Assembly (NCBI GenBank): GCA_020628895.1
Contig: JAHDEM010000007.1
Location: 34,767-74,044 of the forward strand
Origin: Candidatus Endobugula sp.
GTDB lineage: Bacteria > Pseudomonadota > Gammaproteobacteria > Pseudomonadales > Cellvibrionaceae
Direction of reading: 5' to 3'
Length of the DNA: 39,278 nucleotides
Shown: in pieces, positions 25,804-34,360 of the stretch
Layout of the letters: each line of letters opens with the position of its first letter
Position numbering within the stretch: position 1 is the first letter of the stretch
Made by a program: the position numbers and the translations under genes
Notes under the pieces: model-generated
Seen by the model: the letters and a program-made list of their open reading frames with translations, nothing else
Databases searched by the model: none
Told to the model about the DNA's origin: nothing

Positions 25804-28692
25804 TTATTGGCATGCTTCACAGTCTGGATCATCTAATGAACAAGCCAGAGGTACTGCTGCAGCTTGTGCAGGTGCAGCTTCTGCAGCAGATGACACCGCA
25901 TTGAGCGTCCCACTATCAATAGTGGACTTCTCGGTTGTTGTGGCTGATAAGGCACGTAGGTAATACGTGGTTTTTAAACCACTATACCAAGCCATGCGAT
26001 AAGTAATGTCGAGTTTCTTACCGTTCGCACCAGAGATATAAAGGTTAAGGCTCTGAGCCTGATCAATCCATTTCTGGCGACGACTCGCTGCGCCGACAAT
26101 CCATTTTGGTTCTACTTCAAAGGCGGTAGCATAAAGTGCTTTCAGATCAGCAGGAATGCGTTCGACTTTTTGTACAGAGCCTTCGTAGTATTTAAGGTCA
26201 TTTACCATAACACCATCCCATAGTCCGCGATCTTTCAAATCGTGCACTAGGTAAGGGTTAACAACAGTAAATTCACCGGATAGATTCGACTTAACATAAA
26301 GGTTTTGATAGGTCGGCTCTATAGACTGAGATACACCAGTAATATTCGCAATGGTTGCAGTAGGAGCGATTGCCATTACATTAGAATTACGCATACCTTG
26401 GGCTTTTACTTTTTGACGTAAACCATCCCAATCGAGGGTTTGGCTGCGGTCCATATCGATATATTTTTCGCCCCGTTGTGCCGCTAATGTAGCAATAGAA
26501 TCTATAGGTAATTCTCCTTTGCTCCATAAAGACCCTTCAAATGACTGATATCTACCACGCTCAACAGCCAGTTCGCTTGATGCGTTAATAGCGAAGTAGC
26601 TAATCGCTTCCATAGAACGGTCAGCAAATTCCACCGCAGCATCAGATGAATAGGCAATACGTTGTTTATACAATGCATCTTGGAAGCCCATTAAACCCAG
26701 CCCAACAGGTCGGTGACGCATATTAGAAGTACGTGCAGCTTCAACAGCGTAGTAGTTGATATCAATCACATTATCTAGCATGCGCACAGCAGTATTAACA
26801 GTGCGTTCTAATTTAGCGATATTAAGCTCACCGTTTTCAATGTGTTGTGCCAAGTTAACCGAGCCTAAATTACACACAGCAATTTCATCACCGGCTGTTG
26901 TGTTAAGCGTAATTTCAGTACATAGGTTAGATGAATGAACAACACCAACATGCTGTTGTGGACTACGTAGATTACAGCTGTCTTTAAAAGTTATCCAAGG
27001 GTGGCCTGTTTCAAACAACATGCCTAACATTTTGCGCCAAAGGCTTTCTGCGGGTATGCGTTTAAAGTGCTTGATTTCGCCGTTATCAGCCATGCGTTCA
27101 TATTGCTCATAACGCTCCTCAAACGCTTTACCACACAGGTCGTGTAGATCTGGAGTTTCACTAGGTGTGAATAAAGTCCAATCTTTACCATCAAATACAC
27201 GCTTCATAAACAGGTCTGGGACCCAGTTAGCGGTATTCATATCATGGGTACGACGTCGATCATCACCTGTGTTCTTACGAAGTTCTAGGAACTCCTCGAT
27301 GTCCATGTGCCAAGTTTCTAAGTAAGCACACATGGCACCTTTGCGTTTGCCGCCTTGGTTAACGGCAACAGCAGTGTCGTTGGCAACTTTTAAGAAAGGA
27401 ACAACACCTTGTGACTTCCCATTAGTGCCTTTAATGTAAGAGCCTAATGCTCGTACAGGGGTCCAATCGTTACCTAGACCACCAGCCCATTTTGATAACA
27501 TAGCATTGTCTTGCATAGCGCCATAAATACCGTGTAGATCATCTGGTACGGTGGTTAAATAACAAGAGGACAATTGTGGTCGCAATGTACCTGCGTTAAA
27601 CAACGTGGGTGTTGAGCTCATATAGTCGAATGAAGAGAGTAAACGATAGAACTCAATAGCGCGTTGGGTCGGTTGATCTTCTTCTACCGCAAGTCCCATA
27701 GCGACACGCATAAAGAATATTTGTGGTAGTTCAATACGCACTTCATCACTATGAATAAAGTAACGGTCATATAATGTTTGTAAGCCCAGATAAGTGAATT
27801 GGTTATCACGGGTATGGTCTAGAGCCTGACCCAATGCATGAAGATCAAAGTTGCGTAACTCAGGTGCCAATAGCTCTAACTCGATTCCCTTTTCAATATA
27901 AACGGGAAGCGCTTGAGCATAGTATTGCTCCATTTCATGGTGGGTCGCTTGATTGGCTATACCTAGGAAGCCCAGTGCTTCTGCTCGCAATTTATCCTGT
28001 AACAGTCTTGCGGTCGCGTAAGTGTAATTAGGCTCTTGCTCTACTAGAGTACGGGCAGTGATCACAAGGGAAGTGTTAATATCCGATAGTGCAACACCGT
28101 CGTATAAATTGCGCATCGCTTCGTTAAGGATATCGTCAACATTAACGTCCTTTAAGCCTTCACAAGCTTCAGTAACAATAGTATGAATGTGAGCCATATC
28201 TAGAGGAGCGGTATCGCCGTTGGGTAGGGTCACATTGATACTAGGATATTTTGCTAACTCTTCTGGTAGTGGTGCAGGTACGGTTTTTTCTCGTACGCGT
28301 GCACGTTCTGCACGATATAGAACATAGTCTCTTGCTACCTTATGTTCGCCATTGCGCATGAGTGTCAGTTCTACCTGGTCTTGAATATCTTCAATATGAA
28401 CTGTTCCACCAGAGGGCATGCGGCGATTGAAGGTATCTGTGATTTGCTGCGTAAATAACTGTACCGTTTCATGAATACGGCTTGATGCAGCAGCAGTACC
28501 ACCTTCGACGGCCAAGAATGCTTTGGTGACAGCAATGGCAATCTTGTCCTCTGCATAAGGTACTACCGTACCGTTACGTTTTATAACACGTAGCTTACCT
28601 GGGGCAGTGGCGGCGACAGTGGTAGGTGTTGATGTTGTATTAGGTGACAGTCGAGGGTCTGTTTGTTTTGTTGAGTCGGCCTCAATGTGCAT
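25804..28692 (-). CDS. nrdA: Ribonucleotide reductase class Ia, alpha subunit (two ATP-cones)
   Basis: This is the catalytic subunit. Its 962 residues are about 200 more than E. coli NrdA because of an N-terminal extension. A first ATP-cone is at about 33-130 (LRVIKRNGTVVPYAEDKI ... VARDYVLYRAERARVR) and a second cone-like domain at about 150-240, as in Pseudomonas aeruginosa, where the N-terminal cone is the working allosteric site. Active-site residues are C377 (SSCYL), N589-x-C591-x-E593 (SNLCTEI) and C607. The C-terminal redox pair C958-x-x-C961 ends the chain. The ATG at 28692 has GGAG at 6 bases. DnaA boxes and a promoter lie about 310-380 bases upstream. Confidence 0.97.
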   Translation of the reverse strand: MHIEADSTKQTDPRLSPNTTSTPTTVAATAPGKLRVIKRNGTVVPYAEDKIAIAVTKAFLAVEGGTAAASSRIHETVQLFTQQITDTFNRRMPSGGTVHIEDIQDQVELTLMRNGEHKVARDYVLYRAERARVREKTVPAPLPEELAKYPSINVTLPNGDTAPLDMAHIHTIVTEACEGLKDVNVDDILNEAMRNLYDGVALSDINTSLVITARTLVEQEPNYTYATARLLQDKLRAEALGFLGIANQATHHEMEQYYAQALPVYIEKGIELELLAPELRNFDLHALGQALDHTRDNQFTYLGLQTLYDRYFIHSDEVRIELPQIFFMRVAMGLAVEEDQPTQRAIEFYRLLSSFDYMSSTPTLFNAGTLRPQLSSCYLTTVPDDLHGIYGAMQDNAMLSKWAGGLGNDWTPVRALGSYIKGTNGKSQGVVPFLKVANDTAVAVNQGGKRKGAMCAYLETWHMDIEEFLELRKNTGDDRRRTHDMNTANWVPDLFMKRVFDGKDWTLFTPSETPDLHDLCGKAFEERYEQYERMADNGEIKHFKRIPAESLWRKMLGMLFETGHPWITFKDSCNLRSPQQHVGVVHSSNLCTEITLNTTAGDEIAVCNLGSVNLAQHIENGELNIAKLERTVNTAVRMLDNVIDINYYAVEAARTSNMRHRPVGLGLMGFQDALYKQRIAYSSDAAVEFADRSMEAISYFAINASSELAVERGRYQSFEGSLWSKGELPIDSIATLAAQRGEKYIDMDRSQTLDWDGLRQKVKAQGMRNSNVMAIAPTATIANITGVSQSIEPTYQNLYVKSNLSGEFTVVNPYLVHDLKDRGLWDGVMVNDLKYYEGSVQKVERIPADLKALYATAFEVEPKWIVGAASRRQKWIDQAQSLNLYISGANGKKLDITYRMAWYSGLKTTYYLRALSATTTEKSTIDSGTLNAVSSAAEAAPAQAAAVPLACSLDDPDCEACQ

Positions 28693-28740
28693 CTTTTTCT
28701 CCGGTAAAGGTCGTCTAGTAGCGTTGTATTTTATATTTGT

Positions 28741-28941
28741 TTAACTTTCAACATCATGCGTGTAACACGATGGGTGTGACACTATGTAAGTAGATGAATC
28801 TGTTGCCCACCATTGGAAGTTGCTTCGATGGACTTGTCGTTTATTGGCGTGGCTCCATGCCCTGTAATACAGGTATTTTGGGGAATCCAAAATATCTTTT
28901 AAAGGGTTATTACAAGTAGCTGTTTTCGTATGTACAGCCAT
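28741..28941 (-). CDS. Doubtful small ORF in the nrdA leader
   Basis: A 66-codon frame starts at an ATG with an AGG 5 bases upstream and ends 48 bases before nrdA. Its composition (many Tyr, His, Trp, Ser) is unlike the neighbouring proteins and no motif is visible. It would lie inside the predicted nrdA transcript and could be a leader peptide or chance. Confidence 0.2.
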   Translation of the reverse strand: MAVHTKTATCNNPLKDILDSPKYLYYRAWSHANKRQVHRSNFQWWATDSSTYIVSHPSCYTHDVES

Positions 28942-28968
28942 ATATGCCTGTAATAAGTACTTTGTAAA

Positions 28969-28984
28969 TATCTATATATTGGGG
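28969..28984. promoter_or_regulatory. Weak NrdR-box-like site
   Basis: The 10-base core CTATATATTG (28972-28981) fits CwAtATaTwG of NrdR boxes fully, but the outer three bases on each side do not match. I found no second box at the usual 31-32 bp distance; a weaker CCATATATGC lies 34 bp away. It is about 20 bp downstream of the predicted -10. Confidence 0.3.
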
Positions 28985-29003
28985 TTTCCTAACGTTGAGG
29001 CAC

Positions 29004-29032
29004 AAGATAATGCGGTTTTAGATAAAAATCAA
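29004..29032 (-). promoter_or_regulatory. Candidate nrdAB promoter
   Basis: Read leftward: TTGATT at 29032-29027, 17-bp spacer, TATCTT at 29009-29004. Each hexamer matches consensus at 4 of 6. Position just downstream of two DnaA boxes supports it. It implies a leader of about 300 bases before nrdA. Confidence 0.45.
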
Positions 29033-29054
29033 GATGATTGGTAGGCATTTTTCT

Positions 29055-29074
29055 TGTGGATAAATTGTGGAAAA
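29055..29074 (-). promoter_or_regulatory. Two tandem DnaA boxes upstream of nrdAB
   Basis: On the leftward strand, 29063-29055 is TTATCCACA, the perfect DnaA box, and 29074-29066 is TTTTCCACA, which fits TTWTNCACA. They have the same orientation and are 11 bp apart, one helical turn. DnaA control of nrdAB is known in E. coli, where paired boxes lie upstream of the promoter. Confidence 0.8.
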
Positions 29075-29120
29075 AGAGAAGTGTTAGTGTGTCTTAACCC
29101 AACAAGCTCTGGCAACACTA

Positions 29121-29137
29121 CACTATTGTAAATAGTG
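29121..29137. repeat. Short palindrome, possible operator
   Basis: CACTATT-GTA-AATAGTG is a perfect 7-3-7 inverted repeat upstream of the DnaA boxes. It resembles half-sites of NrdR boxes (CACTAT) but its odd spacing differs from the canonical 16-bp box. Regulator unknown. Confidence 0.35.
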
Positions 29138-29298
29138 AGCTAAAATATATTGCTATATATTTTTTCGTGATATGTATCGCATTTTTTTAAGCTTTTTTAT
29201 GATGCGTGCTTAAGGTTTGTTCATATTGATTTTATCACTACAGCGATGAACAGTGATAAGGAGTAAGGTAGCGATAAATTTGGCTTCAGTAAGAAATA

Positions 29299-29351
29299 AC
29301 GGCTGTAAAACATAAGCTATAAATGGTCAGTCATTTACAGCTGCAAGCCGT
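29299..29351. other. Structured gene-free segment downstream of argF
   Basis: In the gap between argF and the nrdA promoter (29075-29450) there are nested inverted repeats. They are ACGGCT (29299-29304) with AGCCGT (29346-29351), GCTGTAAA (29302-29309) with TTTACAGC (29334-29341), and TAAATG/CATTTA (29320-29337), partly mutually exclusive. Read leftward the block is followed by a weak T-rich tail, so it may serve as argF terminator or a small RNA. No protein frame is supported here. Confidence 0.3.
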
Positions 29352-29450
29352 CTAGGTGATGTTGCCGAAGCGAGTGGTTTAGCTGAACTGTACTCTATAT
29401 TAGCGATTAGGCAGCGGATGATTAGTATGTTGAGTTGTCTATTAAATAGT

Positions 29451-30365
29451 CTATTCGCTTAATTGCCCTAGTAAAAATTCCATTAGTGCCTTTTGAGCAT
29501 GTAAACGATTTTCTGCTTCATCCCAAACAACTGAGTAGGGCGAGTCCATAATAGTCTCGTTAATTTCCATGCCTCTATAGGCTGGTAAGCAGTGCATAAA
29601 GACGGCATCATCATTTGCTAGCTGCATCAGATCCTCATTAACCTGAAAGCCATTAAATGCATCAATTCTTGCTTGTTTTTCATCTTCCTTGCCCATCGAT
29701 GCCCAAGTGTCAGTCACTACCCAATCAGCACCAGCAATGGCATCTTTAGCGTTGTTAAATAAGGTGATTCGATCTTGGTTTTCATCGATAAGCTGTTGAT
29801 CCGGCTCATAGCCTTTAGGGCAAGCGATATGTAAATGAAAATCACACAATCTAGCCGCATTGATATAGGAGTGGCACATATTGTTTCCATCTCCAATCCA
29901 AACGACGGTTTTTCCTTTTGGACTACCTCTATGTTCTGTATATGTTTGAATATCGGCTAACAGTTGGCACGGGTGGTATTCGTCAGTAAGAGCATTGATC
30001 ACAGGGACGCTTGAATACTGGGCAAACTTTTCAACAATATCGTGCCCAAACGTACGGATCATAATAATATCGACCATACTAGAGATAACCCGTGCCGAAT
30101 CCTCTATAGGCTCTCCTCGGCCTAATTGAGTATCGTTAGATGATAAAAATAAGCCACTACCTCCTAAATGGGCGATGCCCGCCTCAAAGGATACACGTGT
30201 TCGTGTAGAGGACTTTTCAAAAATCATCCCGAGTACTTTACTTTCGAGGCTTTTATGTAAAACGCCGGCACTACGTTCTTGTTTGAGCGTGATAGCTCGT
30301 TCAATAATACGTGTGAGTTCACTAGGAGAAAGGTCTCGTAATGTTAAAAAATGGCGTGTACTCAT
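29451..30365 (-). CDS. argF: Ornithine carbamoyltransferase (anabolic)
   Basis: ArgF makes citrulline from ornithine and carbamoyl phosphate in arginine biosynthesis. The 304 residues carry the carbamoyl-phosphate motif STRTR (53-57), HPCQLLAD (near 128-135), the ornithine-binding DTWASMGKE (near 225), and HCLPAYRG (near 263). Length and the absence of catabolic arc neighbours favour the biosynthetic enzyme. It follows argD by 46 bases on the same strand, so argD-argF is probably one operon. Confidence 0.96.
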   Translation of the reverse strand: MSTRHFLTLRDLSPSELTRIIERAITLKQERSAGVLHKSLESKVLGMIFEKSSTRTRVSFEAGIAHLGGSGLFLSSNDTQLGRGEPIEDSARVISSMVDIIMIRTFGHDIVEKFAQYSSVPVINALTDEYHPCQLLADIQTYTEHRGSPKGKTVVWIGDGNNMCHSYINAARLCDFHLHIACPKGYEPDQQLIDENQDRITLFNNAKDAIAGADWVVTDTWASMGKEDEKQARIDAFNGFQVNEDLMQLANDDAVFMHCLPAYRGMEINETIMDSPYSVVWDEAENRLHAQKALMEFLLGQLSE

Positions 30366-30411
30366 AATTATCTCGATGATTAATTTTTGGTTTAATTTAA
30401 CTAGGGGCAGC

Positions 30412-31572
30412 TTAAGGAATTAAGTGGCTTAATATTTCCACTGCACTATCAATTTCTGTGTGGCTGATAACCAGTGGTGGTAGTAATCGTATAACATTTC
30501 CAGCGGTAACATTAATGAGCAAGCCCTTATCTGCAGCTTGCGCAACCAGTGCGGAACATTCATGATCTAACTCAATTCCAATCATTAGGCCTTTGTGTCT
30601 TATTTCCTTTACGCACGTTTTGTGTTTAAGGCTGTGTTCTAACTGCTCGGTAAAATAATGGCCTAACAATTTTGCTTGTTCGCATAGTTTGTCATCTTTT
30701 ATGGTGTTAATGACGGCGCTAACCGCTGCACAGGCAACAGGGTTGCCACCGTAGGTGGACCCATGGTTACCCGGTTGTAAAATCGTGGCTGTTTTTCCTT
30801 GAGCAAGGCAAGCACCTACAGGTATTCCATTGCCTAGACCTTTTGCCGTGGTTAACACATCCGGTAGTAGGTCGTAGGCCTGAAAGGCAAAGTAGGTTCC
30901 TGTGCGGCCATTTCCTGTTTGAATTTCATCTAGCATTAACAACCAGTCTTGCTGGTCACAGATAGCACGCAGTTCGGGGAGATAGGATTCGTCGGGTATA
31001 CGAATACCTCCCTCACCTTGCACAGGCTCAACAAGTACAGCAACAATATTGTTGTTATTGGTGTGTTCTTTAACCGCGTCGATATCGTTAAACGGAACCT
31101 CGATAAAACCGGGCACTAGAGGGTAAAATCCAGTTTTTACTTTTTCATTGCCCGTTGCTGTTAGTGTTGCCATGGTTCGACCATGAAAGCTATTAGTCAT
31201 GGTAATAATCGTGGGGGTGCTAATCCCTTTTTCATTGCCGTATTTACGAGCAATTTTAATCGCTGCTTCGTTAGCTTCGGCACCTGAGTTGGAAAAAAAG
31301 ACATTCTCCATTCCGCTAATATCGCACAACAGTTGTGCTGCTTCTTGTTGTGGCGGTAAATTATATAAATTAGAGGTATGTAGCAGTTGCGACGCTTGGT
31401 GTGATATGGCATCAGTCACTGCCTGATGGCAATGGCCCAAACCACACACAGCAATACCAGACAATACATCTAGGTATTCTTTGCCGGTATCGTCCCATAT
31501 TTTGCAACCTTTACCTCGAGTTAAGGTGAGGGCACGGTGACCGTAATTATTCATAAGAGGAGATGATGCCAT
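30412..31572 (-). CDS. argD: Acetylornithine aminotransferase
   Basis: This PLP-dependent class-III aminotransferase converts N-acetylglutamate semialdehyde to N-acetylornithine in arginine biosynthesis. The 386 residues show the [19 protein letters not shown] segment near 95-115, [12 protein letters not shown] near 215-225, the PLP lysine in [14 protein letters not shown] near 242, and [11 protein letters not shown] near 265. Some members also act on succinyl-ornithine or diaminopimelate precursors (DapC). The pairing with argF supports the arginine role. A strong hairpin and a sigma70-like promoter lie immediately upstream. Confidence 0.93.
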   Translation of the reverse strand: MASSPLMNNYGHRALTLTRGKGCKIWDDTGKEYLDVLSGIAVCGLGHCHQAVTDAISHQASQLLHTSNLYNLPPQQEAAQLLCDISGMENVFFSNSGAEANEAAIKIARKYGNEKGISTPTIITMTNSFHGRTMATLTATGNEKVKTGFYPLVPGFIEVPFNDIDAVKEHTNNNNIVAVLVEPVQGEGGIRIPDESYLPELRAICDQQDWLLMLDEIQTGNGRTGTYFAFQAYDLLPDVLTTAKGLGNGIPVGACLAQGKTATILQPGNHGSTYGGNPVACAAVSAVINTIKDDKLCEQAKLLGHYFTEQLEHSLKHKTCVKEIRHKGLMIGIELDHECSALVAQAADKGLLINVTAGNVIRLLPPLVISHTEIDSAVEILSHLIP

Positions 31573-31625
31573 TGTCTATCGATCCACAACCAATTTAGCC
31601 ATTCTTAAAAGTTTGTCTGTTAAAA

Positions 31626-31659
31626 AACAAAACAGGCAGCGGTTGCTGCCTGTTTTGTT
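31626..31659 (-). terminator. Terminator-like hairpin in the argD-grxD divergent region
   Basis: A perfect 15-bp stem (31626-31640 with 31645-31659) with loop GGTT. Read leftward it ends in GTTTTGTTTTTTAA, a classic intrinsic terminator tail. It sits 54 bases before the argD start codon with no gene upstream on that strand, so it is either an attenuator in the argD leader or the end of a short RNA. Confidence 0.75.
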
Positions 31660-31663
31660 GCTT

Positions 31664-31692
31664 ATTATCCTGTAACCATACAAGTTTGGCAA
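31664..31692 (-). promoter_or_regulatory. Sigma70-like promoter before argD
   Basis: Read leftward: TTGCCA at 31692-31687 (5 of 6), 17-bp spacer, GATAAT at 31669-31664 (5 of 6). Predicted transcription would begin at about 31657, at the first bases of the hairpin. A 12-bp palindrome TATTACGTAATA at 31707-31718 lies just upstream and could be an operator. The rest of 31573-31868 shows nothing else. Confidence 0.6.
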
Positions 31693-31868
31693 TTATTTCA
31701 GTTTAATATTACGTAATACTGATGATCTTTATTGGATAGCGTCTTCGGAATAAGATAAAATAAGCGCTATTACCGTTATTTCATGTCACCTTACTGGTAT
31801 TCATCAAATGCCACTGTTTCATGTCATTACTCTCTTTTATTTTTTTATATACGAGGTGTTAAATACCC

Positions 31869-32198
31869 ATGGATATCATGGATACTATTAAAGAACAAAT
31901 CCAATCAAATGCTGTTATTCTTTATATGAAAGGCTCTCCCAATGCACCACAGTGTGGTTTTTCTATGCGCACATCTCAGGCTGTGATGGCTTGTGGTAAA
32001 CGTTTTGCCTATGTTGATGTACTGAGTAATCCTGATATTCGTGCCAACTTACCCGCCTACGCTAATTGGCCTACTTTTCCTCAACTATGGGTGAATGGTG
32101 AATTAATAGGGGGTTGTGATATCGTGACAGAAATGCACGAAAAAGGTGAATTACAAAGCTTGCTAGACGAAGCTGTACCTGCTGAAGAAGGTGAGTGA
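31869..32198 (+). CDS. grxD: Monothiol glutaredoxin Grx4
   Basis: GrxD binds and delivers 2Fe-2S clusters, using glutathione as a ligand. The 109-residue protein has the active site C29-GFS, the GSH-site WPTFPQLWVNGELIGGCDIV near 74-93, and aligns along its length with E. coli GrxD. ATG 31869 has GAGG about 12 bases upstream; an in-frame ATG at 31878 is an alternative. The stop overlaps the next gene's GTG by 8 bases. It is near argF and a peroxiredoxin, as in Pseudomonas. Confidence 0.96.
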   Translation: MDIMDTIKEQIQSNAVILYMKGSPNAPQCGFSMRTSQAVMACGKRFAYVDVLSNPDIRANLPAYANWPTFPQLWVNGELIGGCDIVTEMHEKGELQSLLDEAVPAEEGE

Positions 32199-33012
32199 TA
32201 GCAATTCTCTTCACGCGGTACTTGTCCAGCCGGATTTAATCTGGCTGGACCCCCAATCTAATCTCAAACATCTTTCTCAACTTCTCCAACAATCTCTATC
32301 TCTTGATGCATCATATCCTGGTAGTAGCCAATCTAGGCTGATTGTATTACCTGAAATGTTTACATCGGGTTTTACCCAAAGCCCAGAAGTCTACATAAAC
32401 GATGGGGATATTGATAAACAACGCACTGTTGATTGGATGAAGCAGCAAGCAGCTCTTTATGATTCTGCGGTTGTTGGTAGTCTTGCTTGTAAGGTAGGTG
32501 ATGATTTTGTCAATCGACTGTTCTTTGTCTACCCAAATGGCGATGTATCACATTACGATAAAGTGCATTTATTTGCCATGGGTGATGAACATAAGCGCTA
32601 TAAAGCAGGGAACACCAGACGTATTGTTGAGTACGGGGGTTGGCGGATATTATTAACGATTTGTTACGACCTGCGCTTCCCTGTTTTCTGCCGTAATCAA
32701 AATGATTATGACTTAATGTTGTGTGTGGCTAATTGGCCTACTGCTCGTAGACATCCCTGGAGAACATTACTACAAGCTCGAGCGATTGAAAACCAAGCCT
32801 ATATGATTGGTGCCAATCGTGTGGGAGTTGATGGGAATGGTCTGGAATATAATGGTGACTCCATGGTTGTTGATTTTTTAGGCAATTTATGCGCTGATGG
32901 TGCTAATGGCAAAGAGCAGCTGTTATTGACGACACTAGATAAGAAGGAATTATTAGAAGCAAGGAGATCATTTCCTGTATGGAGAGATGCAGATTCGTTT
33001 AAATTATTATAA
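32191..33012 (+). CDS. Carbon-nitrogen hydrolase, omega-amidase YafV-like
   Basis: The protein is probably an omega-amidase that hydrolyses 2-oxoglutaramate or 2-oxosuccinamate, a metabolite-repair role. The 273 residues have the nitrilase triad E55 (LPEMF), K124 (YDKVHLF) and C158 (TICYDLRFPVF), and match E. coli YafV along the chain, including ARAIENQAY and the DGNG.EY.GDS segment. It starts with GTG inside the grxD end, so the two are translationally coupled. The link with an iron-sulfur glutaredoxin may be simply transcriptional. Confidence 0.9.
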   Translation: MSDSNSLHAVLVQPDLIWLDPQSNLKHLSQLLQQSLSLDASYPGSSQSRLIVLPEMFTSGFTQSPEVYINDGDIDKQRTVDWMKQQAALYDSAVVGSLACKVGDDFVNRLFFVYPNGDVSHYDKVHLFAMGDEHKRYKAGNTRRIVEYGGWRILLTICYDLRFPVFCRNQNDYDLMLCVANWPTARRHPWRTLLQARAIENQAYMIGANRVGVDGNGLEYNGDSMVVDFLGNLCADGANGKEQLLLTTLDKKELLEARRSFPVWRDADSFKLL

Positions 33013-33190
33013 TATGTGCTAAATCAACGCCTTTTAGCATTTCTTGTACCTAATTTCTATTCCTTTGGCGTTATCTATTAAAGGCTTTTATGTTGTATGG
33101 CTTAAGCTAGCTTGTTCAACGATTAAGCTTATATTTAAAAAATGATATTCACATAAATTTATTGGTTGTTTTTTTTAAGGGGAATTAAAA

Positions 33191-34270
33191 ATGAAGCCGT
33201 CTTTGCTTTCTCGTTCTATCTGTGTAGGTATTTTAGCTGCCGCTACATCGCTATCTGTATCTGCTGAAACATTTAAATATCCTACGATTGAAGATGATCG
33301 CCCTGGTGGTTTTACACTTACTCCGCTTGTTGGGCAATATAACTTAGATGGTGATCGCACACTTGATGATGAAACGTATTTTGGCTTTGGCGTAGGCTAC
33401 CGTTTTTCTGATCCTTACATGGTTGAGTTTGCGTACACTACTGCAGATGCAAAAACAAAGGCAGGTGCAGACCAAGGAGACATTAAACAATATCGATTAG
33501 AAATGTTGTTTGATGTGGCAGAGTATGGCAATTGGACTCCCTATTTGTCTTTAGGTGGAGCGCGAACAGAATTTGGCAACAATGTGACGGTAATTGATGA
33601 CGAAGGTGCTATGACAGCAGGTTTCGGTACTCGTTATAACTTCTCTGAGCGTGTTGCGTTACGTGGCGATGCTCGCTACATCAAAGCAGTCGGCGATAGT
33701 AAAGCAGCCGATGTGTTACTAGGCTTAGGTTTACAAGTGTTTTTAGGTGAAACATCTTCTGCACCAGTTGAGCCTGAAGTAGTTGCGGTGGCTCAACCTG
33801 TTGCTGAAAAACCAGCGGCTCCTTCTTTTGCTGAATTGTGTGCACAAGCTGGTGGATCAGTGGAAGGCAGTGATTGCGTTAAGAAATCACTATCGACTGA
33901 GCGTGTTAACTTAAATGTACAATTTGAGTACAACTCGGATAAAGTCGTTACTGACTATATGTCAGAAGTGCAAAAGCTAGCGGACTTTATGTCGGCTTAT
34001 CCTAGCTCAACGGCAGTAATCGAAGGGCATACTGATTCAACAGGGTCTGATGTTTACAATCAAAATTTATCTCAGCGTCGTGTTAACGAAGTAGTACGCT
34101 TGTTGAGCACGAACTTTAATATTGCTGCTGATCGCTTGTCGGCCATTGGATATGGCGAAACACAACCTATTGCTTCTAACGATACTGCAGAAGGTCGTGC
34201 GCAAAACCGACGTGTTGTTGCTTCTATCACTGCTGAAATCGAAGAAACGATTACACTTGATGTTAAGTAA
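33191..34270 (+). CDS. OmpA/OprF-family outer membrane protein
   Basis: This 359-residue envelope protein has a signal peptide cleaved near residue 25 (SVSA-E). An N-terminal eight-strand beta-barrel of about 165 residues follows, with alternating aromatic strands (GFGVGYRF, YMVEFAYTTAD, WTPYLSLGGA). Next comes an Ala/Pro/Glu linker with a cysteine pair (ELCAQAGGSVEGSDCVKK, like OprF), and then a peptidoglycan-binding OmpA domain over about 245-350. That domain contains the diaminopimelate-binding pattern EGHTDSTGSD..NQNLSQRRVNEV and NRRV. It anchors the outer membrane to the wall. A terminator follows before mscS. Confidence 0.93.
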   Translation: MKPSLLSRSICVGILAAATSLSVSAETFKYPTIEDDRPGGFTLTPLVGQYNLDGDRTLDDETYFGFGVGYRFSDPYMVEFAYTTADAKTKAGADQGDIKQYRLEMLFDVAEYGNWTPYLSLGGARTEFGNNVTVIDDEGAMTAGFGTRYNFSERVALRGDARYIKAVGDSKAADVLLGLGLQVFLGETSSAPVEPEVVAVAQPVAEKPAAPSFAELCAQAGGSVEGSDCVKKSLSTERVNLNVQFEYNSDKVVTDYMSEVQKLADFMSAYPSSTAVIEGHTDSTGSDVYNQNLSQRRVNEVVRLLSTNFNIAADRLSAIGYGETQPIASNDTAEGRAQNRRVVASITAEIEETITLDVK

Positions 34271-34287
34271 TTAGCCATTCTGATGGT

Positions 34288-34325
34288 AAAAGCCAGCCTG
34301 ACTTTGTCGAGCTGGCTTTTTACTT
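34288..34325 (+). terminator. Terminator of the OmpA-family gene
   Basis: A 10-bp stem (34288-34297 with 34311-34320) encloses a 13-base loop and runs into a T-rich tail (CTTTTTACTTTATT). It lies 17 bases after the stop codon. Confidence 0.85.
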
Positions 34326-34360
34326 TATTACAATAAAAACAGCTAAAAAAGAGAATGAAT

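Noticed and set aside
28938-28981. Pair of NrdR boxes upstream of nrdA
   Set aside because: Only one core fits. The second is weak and 34 bp away rather than the usual 31-32, so I list just one low-confidence site.
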